Shown in pieces: positions 28,701 to 40,139 of a stretch of DNA of 64,000 nt. How positions within the stretch are numbered: position 1 is the first letter of the stretch; every line of letters starts with the position of its first letter. Below the pieces are notes generated by a model that saw only the letters and a program-made list of their open reading frames with translations, was not told the DNA's origin and did no database searches. The DNA is from Cladorhizidae sp. MBARI D1340-BT2 (taxonomy: Eukaryota; Porifera; Demospongiae; Poecilosclerida; Cladorhizidae). The position numbers and the translations under genes are program-made. The stretch is from positions 20,767,477 to 20,831,476 of the forward strand of contig JAQNBH010000013.1 in assembly GCA_028752905.1 (NCBI GenBank), in the 5' to 3' direction.

Positions 28701-31700
28701 CCAATCTTAATAGCTATATATCAAGTTTATTCAGTGAAGTGTGGAGAATCTATGAAGCTAACCTGTCTAGCATCAAGATAGAGAACACATAGAGAAACCT
28801 ATCATTCGAGTCATATCAAGTCCATTACAGTGAAGTATGCATAATAAATGGGTTTTTGGTATCAACAGAGAGCACAGAGAGAGACCTGTCTTAATAGCTA
28901 TATATCAATGAAGTTTGGAGAATCCATGAAGCTAACATATTTAGCATCAAGAGAGAGCAGAGAGAAACCTATCTTGTGATTCTATCAAGTCCATTACTGT
29001 GAAGTATGCAGAATATACGGATGTTTGGTATCAAGAGAGAGAACAGAGAGAGGCCTACCTTTAGAGCTATATATCAAGTCTATTAATTGAAGTGTAGAGA
29101 ATCTATGAAGCTAACATGTTTAGCACAAGATAGAGAACACTGAGAGATACCTATCTTGCAAGTCCATTACAGTGAAGTGTGCAGAATATATGGATGTTTG
29201 GTATCAAGAGAGAGCACTTAGAGAGTCCTATCTTAATAGCTATACATCAAGTCTATTCAGTGAAGTGTGGATAATCTACGAAGCTAACATGTTTACCATC
29301 AAGTAAGAGTACAATTCATAACTGCCCTAATTAACAAGACCAAAGTCCCAGATTTTGTCAACTGATAGAGAAGGCCCTTATCTGCAACATATCAACAGAT
29401 TATCAATAAATGTAGTGGTTTTTCACTGGCAGGCCACCGCTTTGGCAACTGGAAAACGCCAGGAAATATCGCAAACCTTACCACTTCAAATCGTCATAAC
29501 TTGCTAATACTTAGAGTACTCAAAAATGTGGCACGTACAAAAGACAGATAATTAGAAGGGCTATCCGGTGATATAAAAATTATCTTTTTTGGGTAAAGTG
29601 TAGAACAGTTATGAGCTTTACGGCAAAAAAACAAGATTTTTTGGGGGAAAATGAGAAACATATAGACCAAATTAGGGCAAATATCAAGATAGAGAACACA
29701 TAATGAAACCTATCATTCGAATCATATCAAGTCCATTACAGTTAAGTTTGCAGAATATTATGGATGTTTGATATCAACAGAGAGCACAGGGAGAGACCAA
29801 TCTTAATAGCTATATATCAAGTTTATTCAGTGAAGTGTGGAGAATCTATGAAGCTAACCTGTCTAGCATCAAGATAGAGAACACATAGAGAAACCTATCA
29901 TTCGAGTCATATCAAGTCCATTACAGTGAAGTATGCATAATAAAAATTTTTTTTGTATCAACAGAGAGCACAGAGAGAGACCTGTCTTAATAGCTATATA
30001 TCAATGAAGTTTGGAGAATCCATGAAGCTAACATATTTAGCATCAAGAGAGAGCAGAGAGAAACCTATCTTGTGATTCTATCAAGTCCATTACTGTGAAG
30101 TATGCAGAATATACGGATGTTTGGTATCAAGAGAGAGAACAGAGAGAGGCCTACCTTTAGAGCTATATATCAAGTCTATTAATTGAAGTGTAGAGAATCT
30201 ATGAAGCTAACATGTTTAGCACAAGATAGAGAACACTGAGAGATACCTATCTTGCAAGTCCATTACAGTGAAGTGTGCAGAATATATGGATGTTTGGTAT
30301 CAAGAGAGAGCACTTAGAGAGTCCTATCTTAATAGCTATACATCAACTCTATTCAGTGAAGTGTGGATAATCTACGAAGCTAACATGTTTACCATCAAGT
30401 AAGAGTACAATTCATAACTGCCCTAATTAACAAGACCATGTCCCAGATTTTGTCAACTGATAGAGAAGGCCCTTATCTGCAACATGTCAACAGATTATCA
30501 ATAAATGTAGTGGTTTTTCACTGGCAGGCCACCGCTTTGGCAACTGGAAAACGCCAGGAAATATCGCAAACCTTACCACTTCAAATCACCATAACTTACT
30601 AATACTTAGAGTACTCAAACTTTTGGCACGTACAAAAGACAGATAATTAGAAGGGCTATCCGATGATATAAAAATTATCTTTTTTGGATAAAGTTTAGAA
30701 AAGTTATGAGCTTTACGGCAAAAAAACAAGATTTTTGGGGGGGAAATGAGAAACATATAGACCAAATTAGGGCAAATATCAAGATAGAGAACACATAATG
30801 AAACCTATCATTCGAATCATATCAAGTCCATTACAGTGAAGTGTGCAGAATATATGGATGTTTGTATCAAGAGAGAGCACTTAGAGAGTCCTATGTTAAT
30901 AGCTTTACATCAAGTCTATTCAGTGAAGTGTGGATAATCTACGAAGCTAACATGTTTAGCATCAAGTAAGAGTACAATTCATAACTGCCCTAATTAACAA
31001 GACCATGTCCCAGATTTTGTCAACTGATAGAGAAGGCCCTTATCTGCAACATGTCAACAGATTATCAATAAATGTAGTGGTTTTTCACTGGCAGGCCACC
31101 GCTTTGGCAACTGGAAAACGCCAGGAAATATCGCAAACCTTACCACTTCAAATCACCATAACTTGCTAATACTTAGAGTACTCAAACTTTTGGCACGTAC
31201 AAAAGACAGATAATTAGAAGGGCTATCCGGTGGTATAAAAATTATCTTTTTTGGGTAAAGTGTAGAACAGTTATGAGCTTTACGGCAAAAAAACAAGATT
31301 TTTGGGGGGGAAATGAGAAACATATAGACCAAATTAGGGCAAATATCAAGATAGAGAACACATAATGAAACCTATCATTCGAATCATATCAAGTCCATTA
31401 CAGTGAAGTTTGCAGAATATAATGGATGTTTGATATCAACAGAGAGCACAGGGAGAGACCAATCTTAATAGCTATATATCAAGTTTATTCAGTGAAGTGT
31501 GGAGAATCTATGAAGCTAACCTGTCTAGCATCAAGATAGAGAACACATAGAGAAACCTATCATTCGAGTCATATCAAGTCCATTACAGTGAAGTATGCAT
31601 AATAAATGGGTTTTTGGTATCAACAGAGAGCACAGAGAGAGACCTGTCTTAATAGCTATATATCAATGAAGTTTGGAGAATCCATGAAGCTAACATATTT

Positions 31701-34700
31701 AGCATCAAGAGAGAGCAGAGAGAAACCTATCTTGTGATTCTATCAAGTCCATTACTGTGAAGTATGCAGAATATACGGATGTTTGGTATCAAGAGAGAGA
31801 ACAGAGAGAGGCCTACCTTTAGAGCTATATATCAAGTCTATTAATTGAAGTGTAGAGAATCTATGAAGCTAACATGTTTAGCACAAGATAGAGAACACTG
31901 AGAGATACCTATCTTGCAAGTCCATTACAGTGAAGGGTGCAGAATATATGGATGTTTGGTATCAAGAGAGAGCACTTAGAGAGTCCTATCTTAATAGCTA
32001 TACATCAAGTCTATTCAGTGAAGTGTGGATAATCTACGAAGCTAACATGTTTACCATCAAGTAAGAGTACAATTCATAACTGCCCTAATTAACAAGACCA
32101 AAGTCCCAGATTTTGTCAACTGATAGAGAAGGCCCTTATCTGCAACATGTCAACAGATTATCAATAAATGTAGTGGTTTTTCACTGGCAGGCCACCGCTT
32201 TGGCACCTGGAAAACGCCAGGAAAGATCGCAAACCTTACCACTTCAAATCACCATAACTTGCTAATACTTAGAGTACTCAAAATTATGGCACGTATAAAA
32301 GACAGATAATTAGAAGGGCTATCCGGTGATATAAAAATTATCTTTTTTGGGTAAAGTGTAGAACAGTTATGAGCTTTACGGCAAAAAAACAAGATTTTTT
32401 GGGGGAAAATGAGAAACATATAGACCAAATTAGGGCAAATATCAAGATAGAGAACACATAATGAAACCTATCATTCGAATCATATCAAGTCCATTACAGT
32501 TAAGTTTGCAGAATATTATGGATGTTTGATATCAACAGAGAGCACAGGGAGAGACCAATCTTAATAGCTATATATCAAGTTTATTCAGTGAAGTGTGGAG
32601 AATCTATGAAGCTAACCTGTCTAGCATCAAGATAGAGAACACATAGAGAAACCTATCATTCGAGTCATATCAAGTCCATTACAGTGAAGTATGCATAATA
32701 AATGGGTTTTTGGTATCAACAGAGAGCACAGAGAGAGACCTGTCTTAATAGCTATATATCAATGAAGTTTGGAGAATCCATGAAGCTAACATATTTAGCA
32801 TCAAGAGAGAGCAGAGAGAAACCTATCTTGTGATTCTATCAAGTCCATTACTGTGAAGTATGCAGAATATACGGATGTTTGGTATCAAGAGAGAGAACAG
32901 AGAGAGGCCTACCTTTAGAGCTATATATCAAGTCTATTAATTGAAGTGTAGAGAATCTATGAAGCTAACATGTTTAGCACAAGATAGAGAACACTGAGAG
33001 ATACCTATCTTGCAAGTCCATTACAGTGAAGTGTGCAGAATATATGGATGTTTGGTATCAAGAGAGAGCACTTAGAGAGTCCTATCTTAATAGCTATACA
33101 TCAACTCTATTCAGTGAAGTGTGGATAATCTACGAAGCTAACATGTTTACCATCAAGTAAGAGTACAATTCATAACTGCCCTAATTAACAAGACCATGTC
33201 CCAGATTTTGTCAACTGATAGAGAAGGCCCTTATCTGCAACATGTCAACAGATTATCAATAAATGTAGTGGTTTTTCACTGGCAGGCCACCGCTTTGGCA
33301 ACTGGAAAACGCCAGGAAATATCGCAAACCTTACCACTTCAAATCACCATAACTTACTAATACTTAGAGTACTCAAACTTTTGGCACGTACAAAAGACAG
33401 ATAATTAGAAGGGCTATCCGATGATATAAAAATTATCTTTTTTGGATAAAGTTTAGAAAAGTTATGAGCTTTACGGCAAAAAAACAAGATTTTTGGGGGG
33501 GAAATGAGAAACATATAGACCAAATTAGGGCAAATATCAAGATAGAGAACACATAATGAAACCTATCATTCGAATCATATCAAGTCCATTACAGTGAAGT
33601 GTGCAGAATATATGGATGTTTGTATCAAGAGAGAGCACTTAGAGAGTCCTATGTTAATAGCTTTACATCAAGTCTATTCAGTGAAGTGTGGATAATCTAC
33701 GAAGCTAACATGTTTAGCATCAAGTAAGAGTACAATTCATAACTGCCCTAATTAACAAGACCATGTCCCAGATTTTGTCAACTGATAGAGAAGGCCCTTA
33801 TCTGCAACATGTCAACAGATTATCAATAAATGTAGTGGTTTTTCACTGGCAGGCCACCGCTTTGGCAACTGGAAAACGCCAGGAAATATCGCAAACCTTA
33901 CCACTTCAAATCACCATAACTTGCTAATACTTAGAGTACTCAAACTTTTGGCACGTACAAAAGACAGATAATTAGAAGGGCTATCCGGTGGTATAAAAAT
34001 TATCTTTTTTGGGTAAAGTGTAGAACAGTTATGAGCTTTACGGCAAAAAAACAAGATTTTTGGGGGGGAAATGAGAAACATATAGACCAAATTAGGGCAA
34101 ATATCAAGATAGAGAACACATAATGAAACCTATCATTCGAATCATATCAAGTCCATTACAGTGAAGTTTGCAGAATATAATGGATGTTTGATATAAACAG
34201 AGAGCACAGGGAGAGACCAATCTTAATAGCTATATATCAAGTTTATTCAGTGAAGTGTGGAGAATCTATGAAGCTAACCTGTCTAGCATCAAGATAGAGA
34301 ACACATAGAGAAACCTATCATTCGAGTCATATCAAGTCCATTACAGTGAAGTATGCATAATAAATGGGTTTTTGGTATCAACAGAGAGCACAGAGAGAGA
34401 CCTGTCTTAATAGCTATATATCAATGAAGTTTGGAGAATCCATGAAGCTAACATATTTAGCATCAAGAGAGAGCAGAGAGAAACCTATCTTGTGATTCTA
34501 TCAAGTCCATTACTGTGAAGTATGCAGAATATACGGATGTTTGGTATCAAGAGAGAGAACAGAGAGAGGCCTACCTTTAGAGCTATATATCAAGTCTATT
34601 AATTGAAGTGTAGAGAATCTATGAAGCTAACATGTTTAGCACAAGATAGAGAACACTGAGAGATACCTATCTTGCAAGTCCATTACAGTGAAGGGTGCAG

Positions 34701-35886
34701 AATATATGGATGTTTGGTATCAAGAGAGAGCACTTAGAGAGTCCTATCTTAATAGCTATACATCAAGTCTATTCAGTGAAGTGTGGATAATCTACGAAGC
34801 TAACATGTTTACCATCAAGTAAGAGTACAATTCATAACTGCCCTAATTAACAAGACCAAAGTCCCAGATTTTGTCAACTGATAGAGAAGGCCCTTATCTG
34901 CAACATGTCAACAGATTATCAATAAATGTAGTGGTTTTTCACTGGCAGGCCACCGCTTTGGCAACTGGAAAACGCCAGGAAATATCGCAAACCTTACCAC
35001 TTCAAATCACCATAACTTACTAATACTTAGAGTACTCAAACTTTTGGCACGTACAAAAGACAGATAATTAGAAGGGCTATCCGATGATATAAAAATTATC
35101 TTTTTTGGATAAAGTTTAGAAAAGTTATGAGCTTTACGGCAAAAAAACAAGATTTTTGGGGGGAAAATGAGAAACATATAGACCAAATTAGGGCAAATAT
35201 CAAGATAGAGAACACATAATGAAACCTATCATTCGAATCATATCAAGTCCATTACAGTGAAGTGTGCAGAATATATGGATGTTTGTATCAAGAGAGAGCA
35301 CTTAGAGAGTCCTATGTTAATAGCTTTACATCAAGTCTATTCAGTGAAGTGTGGATAATCTACGAAGCTAACATGTTTAGCATCAAGTAAGAGTACAATT
35401 CATAACTGCCCTAATTAACAAGACCATGTCCCAGATTTTGTCAACTGATAGAGAAGGCCCTTATCTGCAACATGTCAACAGATTATCAATAAATGTAGTG
35501 GTTTTTCACTGGCAGGCCACCGCTTTGGCAACTGGAAAACGCCAGGAAATATCGCAAACCTTACCACTTCAAATCACCATAACTTACTAATACTTAGAGT
35601 ACTCAAACTTTTGGCACGTACAAAAGACAGATAATTAGAAGGGCTATCCGGCGGTATAAAAATTATCTTTTTTGGGTAAAGTGTAGAACAGTTATGAGCT
35701 TTACGGCAAAAAAACAAGATTTTTGGGGGGAAAATGAGAAACATATAGACCAAATTAGGGCAAATATCAAGATAGAGAACACATAATGAAACCTATCATT
35801 CGAATCATATCAAGTCCATTACAGTGAAGTTTGCAGAATATAATGGATGTTTGATATCAACAGAGAGCACAGGGAGAGACCAATCT

Positions 35887-38230
35887 TAATTGCTATATAT
35901 CAAGTTTATTCAGTGAAGTATGGAGAATCTATGAAGCTAACCTGTCTAGCATCAAGATAGAGAACACATAGAGAAACCTATCATTCGAGTCATATCAAGT
36001 CCATTACAGTGAAGTATGCATAATAAATGGGTTTTTGGTATCAACAGAGAGCACAGAGAGAGACCTGTCTTAATAGCTATATATCAATGAAGTTTGGAGA
36101 ATCCATGAAGCTAACATATTTAGCATCAAGAGAGAGCAGAGAGAAACCTATCTTGTGATTCTATCAAGTCCATTACTGTGAAGTATGCAGAATATACGGA
36201 TGTTTGGTATCAAGAGAGAGAACAGAGAGAGGCCTACCTTTAGAGCTATATATCAAGTCTATTAATTGAAGTGTAGAGAATCTATGAAGCTAACATGTTT
36301 AGCACAAGATAGAGAACACTGAGAGATACCTATCTTGCAAGTCCATTACAGTGAAGTTTGCAGAATATATGGATGTTTGGTATCAAGAGAGAGCACTTAG
36401 AGAGTCCTATCTTAATAGCTATACATCAACTCTATTCAGTGAAGTGTGGATAATCTACGAAGCTAACATGTTTACCATCAAGTAAGAGTACAATTCATAA
36501 CTGCCCTAATTAACAAGACCAAAGTCCCAGATTTTGTCAACTGATAGAGAAGGCCCTTATCTGCAACATATCAACAGATTATCAATAAATGTAATGGTTT
36601 TTCACTGGCAGGCCACCGCTTTGGCAACTGGAAAACGCCAGGAAATATCGCAAACCTTACCACTTCAAATCACCATAACTTGCTAATACTTAGAGTACTC
36701 AAAAATTTGGCACGTACAAAAGACAGATAATTAGAAGGGCTATCAGGTGATATAAAAATTATCTTTTTTGGATAAAGTTTAGAAAAGTTATGAGCTTTAC
36801 GGCAAAAAAAAAAGATTTTTGGGGGGAAAATGAGAAACATATAGACCAAATTAGGGCAAATATCAAGATAGAGAACACATAATGAAACCTATCATTCGAA
36901 TCATATCAAGTCCATTACAGTGAAGTGTGCAGAATATATGGATGTTTGTATCAAGAGAGAGCACTTAGAGAGTCCTATGTTAATAGCTTTACATCAAGTC
37001 TATTCAGTGAAGTGTGGATAATCTACGAAGCTAACATGTTTAGCATCAAGTAAGAGTACAATTCATAACTGCCCTAATTAACAAGACCATGTCCCAGATT
37101 TTGTCAACTGATAGAGAAGGCCCTTATCTGCAACATGTCAACAGATTATCAATAAATGTAGTGGTTTTTCACTGGCAGGCCACCGCTTTGGCAACTGGAA
37201 AACGCCAGGAAATATCGCAAACCTTACCACTTCAAATCACCATAACTTGCTAATACTTAGAGTACTCAAACTTTTGGCACGTACAAAAGACAGATAATTA
37301 GAAGGGCTATCCGGCGGTATAAAAATTATCTTTTTTGGGTAAAGTGTAGAACAGTTATGAGCTTTACGGCAAAAAAACAAGATTTTTGGGGGGAAAATGA
37401 GAAACATATAGACCAAATTAGGGCAAATATCAAGATAGAGAACACATAATGAAACCTATCATTCGAATCATATCAAGTCCATTACAGTGAAGTTTGCAGA
37501 ATATAATGGATGTTTGATATCAACAGAGAGCACAGGGAGAGACCAATCTTAATAGCTATATATCAAGTTTATTCAGTGAAGTGTGGAGAATCTATGAAGC
37601 TAACCTGTCTAGCATCAAGATAGAGAACACATAGAGAAACCTATCATTCGAGTCATATCAAGTCCATTACAGTGAAGTATGCATAATAAATGGGTTTTTG
37701 GTATCAACAGAGAGCACAGAGAGAGACCTGTCTTAATAGCTATATATCAATGAAGTTTGGAGAATCCATGAAGCTAACATATTTAGCATCAAGAGAGAGC
37801 AGAGAGAAACCTATCTTGTGATTCTATCAAGTCCATTACTGTGAAGTATGCAGAATATACGGATGTTTGGTATCAAGAGAGAGAACAGAGAGAGGCCTAC
37901 CTTTAGAGCTATATATCAAGTCTATTAATTGAAGTGTAGAGAATCTATGAAGCTAACATGTTTAGCACAAGATAGAGAACACTGAGAGATACCTATCTTG
38001 CAAGTCCATTACAGTGAAGTTTGCAGAATATATGGATGTTTGGTATCAAGAGAGAGCACTTAGAGAGTCCTATCTTAATAGCTATACATCAACTCTATTC
38101 AGTGAAGTGTGGATAATCTACGAAGCTAACATGTTTACCATCAAGTAAGAGTACAATTCATAACTGCCCTAATTAACAAGACCAAAGTCCCAGATTTTGT
38201 CAACTGATAGAGAAGGCCCTTATCTGCAAC
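35887..38230. repeat. Third copy of the block start (about 2.3 kb)
   Basis: The word TTAATTGCTATATATC with the variant GAAGTATGGAG occurs only at three places: the window start, here and at 46114. From here to about 38230 the unit order (S then L) and the variants agree with 1-2344, except for small changes such as the A-run of the second core. The copies then part: this one has CATGTCAAC and ACTTACTAATAC where the first has CATATCAAC and ACTTGCTAATAC. Confidence 0.7.
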
Positions 38231-39211
38231 ATGTCAACAGATTATCAATAAATGTAGTGGTTTTTCACTGGCAGGCCACCGCTTTGGCAACTGGAAAACG
38301 CCAGGAAATATCGCAAACCTTACCACTTCAAATCACCATAACTTACTAATACTTAGAGTACTCAAACTTTTGGCACGTACAAAAGACAGATAATTAGAAG
38401 GGCTATCCGATGATATAAAAATTATCTTTTTTGGATAAAGTTTAGAAAAGTTATGAGCTTTACGGCAAAAAAACAAGATTTTTGGGGGGGAAATGAGAAA
38501 CATATAGACCAAATTAGGGCAAATATCAAGATAGAGAACACATAATGAAACCTATCATTCGAATCATATCAAGTCCATTACAGTGAAGTGTGCAGAATAT
38601 ATGGATGTTTGTATCAAGAGAGAGCACTTAGAGAGTCCTATGTTAATAGCTTTACATCAAGTCTATTCAGTGAAGTGTGGATAATCTACGAAGCTAACAT
38701 GTTTAGCATCAAGTAAGAGTACAATTCATAACTGCCCTAATTAACAAGACCATGTCCCAGATTTTGTCAACTGATAGAGAAGGCCCTTATCTGCAACATG
38801 TCAACAGATTATCAATAAATGTAGTGGTTTTTCACTGGCAGGCCACCGCTTTGGCAACTGGAAAACGCCAGGAAATATCGCAAACCTTACCACTTCAAAT
38901 CACCATAACTTGCTAATACTTAGAGTACTCAAACTTTTGGCACGTACAAAAGACAGATAATTAGAAGGGCTATCCGGTGGTATAAAAATTATCTTTTTTG
39001 GGTAAAGTGTAGAACAGTTATGAGCTTTACGGCAAAAAAACAAGATTTTTGGGGGGGAAATGAGAAACATATAGACCAAATTAGGGCAAATATCAAGATA
39101 GAGAACACATAATGAAACCTATCATTCGAATCATATCAAGTCCATTACAGTGAAGTTTGCAGAATATAATGGATGTTTGATATAAACAGAGAGCACAGGG
39201 AGAGACCAATC

Positions 39212-39215
39212 TTAA
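39212..39215. repeat. TTAA target site duplication, left
   Basis: TTAA lies directly outside the left terminal inverted repeat and is matched by TTAA at 44450-44453. TTAA duplication is the hallmark of piggyBac transposition. Joining the two flanks through one TTAA regenerates the satellite sequence seen in intact L units (AGAGACCAATCTTAATAGC). Confidence 0.97.
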
Positions 39216-39230
39216 CACTTAGCGGACCGT
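39216..39230 (+). repeat. Left terminal inverted repeat, 15 bp
   Basis: CACTTAGCGGACCGT is the perfect reverse complement of 44435-44449. The match stops at base 16 (T here, A on the other end read inward). The last part, GGACCGT, recurs in front of the next palindromes as GACCGT, GGACCAC and GGACCAT, so the terminus itself is part of the 43-bp repeat phase. Confidence 0.96.
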
Positions 39231-39248
39231 TGTCACGAATTCGTGACA
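39231..39248. promoter_or_regulatory. Subterminal palindrome 1 (candidate transposase site)
   Basis: TGTCACGAATTCGTGACA is a perfect 18-bp palindrome abutting the left terminal repeat. It is the first of four sites at exactly 43-bp spacing. In the Trichoplusia piggyBac transposase, the C-terminal cysteine-rich domain binds a palindromic subterminal repeat; by analogy this is a candidate docking site (inference). Confidence 0.7.
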
Positions 39249-39273
39249 CGCGCAGGCGTATCTCAAAGACCGT

Positions 39274-39291
39274 GGTCACGGATTCGTGACA
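39274..39291. promoter_or_regulatory. Subterminal palindrome 2
   Basis: GGTCACGGATTCGTGACA has the same pattern with a changed first base and one mismatch in the centre. It starts 43 bp after site 1. The sequence between sites 1 and 2 is not the spacer found between the later sites, so this is the most diverged member. Confidence 0.6.
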
Positions 39292-39316
39292 GCTGTAATT
39301 TTCATCTGTGGACCAC

Positions 39317-39334
39317 TGTCACGTATTCGTGACA
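39317..39334. promoter_or_regulatory. Subterminal palindrome 3
   Basis: TGTCACGTATTCGTGACA has 7-bp perfect arms and starts 43 bp after site 2. The 25 bases before it (39292-39316) recur almost unchanged before site 4, so sites 2 to 4 form a 43-bp direct tandem repeat as well as palindromes. Confidence 0.68.
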
Positions 39335-39359
39335 GCTGTAATTTTCATCTGTGGACCAT

Positions 39360-39377
39360 TGTCACGATATCGTGACA
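39360..39377. promoter_or_regulatory. Subterminal palindrome 4
   Basis: TGTCACGATATCGTGACA is a perfect 18-bp palindrome and starts 43 bp after site 3. It lies 57 bp upstream of the transposase start codon, so binding here could also affect transcription of the gene (inference). Confidence 0.68.
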
Positions 39378-39434
39378 GCTGCTTTCGTGTGATCCCAACT
39401 TGTTTTACAGTGGTTAGTTACTCTCTTCGTGGTT

Positions 39435-39897
39435 ATGGCTTCTGTATATAATACCCAGACAGTACTAGAGATGTTATCTGATATGGAGACTGATAATTGC
39501 ATTGATAGTGATAGTATATACAGTGAATCAAATAGTGATAGTAGTAGTTGTAGTGATAATGGTAGCAATTTTGAAGAGAGCGAGGATGGGAGTGTAGATA
39601 TGGATGTTGGAGCAAGTGGAAATAGGGGGAGAGCTACAGTGAGAGGACAGCAGAGGAGGGGAAGAGGAGGACAGCAGAGGAGGGGAAGAGGAGGACTGCA
39701 GAGGAGGGGAAGAGGAGGACTGCAGAGGAGGGGAAGAGCTGTAGGTGGAGGTCAGCAGCAGAGGGGAAGAGCTGTAGGTGGAGGTCAGCAGCGGAGGGGC
39801 AGAGCTGTAGGTGGAGAACAGCCGAGGAGAGGAAGTTCACTTGGGAGTGGAACTAGCCGTGTGGACGTCAGTCATATGTGGACCCCTGCTGGGGAAG
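39435..39897 (+). CDS. Transposase exon 1: acidic and RGG-rich N terminus
   Basis: This exon encodes residues 1-154 plus the first base of the next codon. Residues about 14-57 are rich in Asp, Glu and Ser, an acidic tail as is common at piggyBac N termini. Residues about 64-133 are built of Arg-Gly-Gln repeats: four 8-residue units (QQRRGRGG type), then three 11-residue units (GRAVGGGQQ type). Such arginine-glycine stretches often bind nucleic acid; that role here is inference. The donor is AAG|GTATGA. If intron 1 is not removed, the frame closes at 39915-39917 to give a 160-residue acidic/RGG protein. The upstream GTG at 39429 is in frame but unlikely as a eukaryotic start. Confidence 0.85.
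39645..39830 (+). repeat. Coding minisatellite (24-bp x4, then 33-bp x3)
   Basis: Exon 1 contains tandem 24-bp repeats (about 39645-39737) followed by 33-bp repeats (39732-39830). Both are multiples of three, so copy-number change keeps the frame. They encode the arginine-glycine repeats of the transposase N terminus. Confidence 0.85.
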
Positions 39898-40139
39898 GTA
39901 TGATATTCCTGCAATAAAAATAATAACAACTAACAGGGTTTCACTTAGAAAATTGTGGGGATGATGGTTCAAATGTGACATAGTTTCTAATGAATTTTTT
40001 AACAATTTCCAAGGGGGAGGTTGGGCCAAAAAGGTTCCAAGAGTGGTCAGTCCCCACCCACCCCTAAATGAAACCCTGACAAATGTCAAGCAAACTTCTA
40101 CAAACATATAAACCATTATTATTTCTTTTCAAATTCTAG
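39898..40139 (+). other. Transposase intron 1 (242 bp)
   Basis: The donor GTATGA is at 39898 and the acceptor AG is at 40138-40139 after a pyrimidine-rich stretch (TTATTTCTTTTC). The intron is phase 1: the split codon G|AT gives Asp, and translation continues in frame through 35 codons into the piggyBac N-terminal domain. That continuity is the main evidence for the intron. It holds an AATAAA at 39913-39918, just after the alternative stop, which might allow premature polyadenylation. Confidence 0.82.
39934..40078. mobile_element. MITE-like foldback inside intron 1 (about 145 bp)
   Basis: Terminal inverted repeats CAGGGTTTCACTTAG (39934-39948) and CTAAATGAAACCCTG (40064-40078) match at 14 of 15 positions, the outer 10 perfectly. 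The 8-base flanks ACAACTAA and ACAAATGT agree at only 5 of 8 positions, so a hAT-like 8-bp target duplication is possible but not shown. The CAGGG terminus is compatible with hAT-type MITEs. It makes up 60 percent of the intron. Confidence 0.5.

Larger units (their letters stand above)
1..39211. repeat. Satellite array, left block (44 core units)
   Basis: This is a head-to-tail tandem array with all units in one orientation. Each unit is a core of about 370 bp beginning at ACAATTCATAACTGCCC, followed by a linker of one (S unit) or four (L unit) subrepeats of about 175 bp. Core starts read from the sequence are: 604, 1172, 2267, 2835, 3924, 5014, 6110, 6678, 7774, 8342, 9438, 10006, 11101, 12197, 13293, 14389, 14956, 16052, 17148, 18244, 18811, 19906, 20474, 21569, 22136, 22703, 23798, 24366, 25455, 26551, 27119, 28215, 29311, 30407, 30974, 32069, 33165, 33732, 34827, 35395, 36490, 37058, 38153, 38721. 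Successive distances are only 567-568 or 1089-1096. Bases 1-603 are the linker of a unit cut by the window edge. No gene is supported inside. The role is unknown; centromeric, pericentromeric or other heterochromatic satellite are all possible. Confidence 0.97.

Noticed and set aside
1..39211. CRISPR-like regularly spaced repeats
   Set aside because: Both the repeated core and the intervening linkers are repeated, units are far too long, and no cas genes are present.
39362..39840. Minus-strand open frames opposite exon 1 (39362-39568, 39433-39615, 39634-39840)
   Set aside because: They are shadows of the Asp/Ser-rich and repeat-built exon 1 sequence, with no features of their own.
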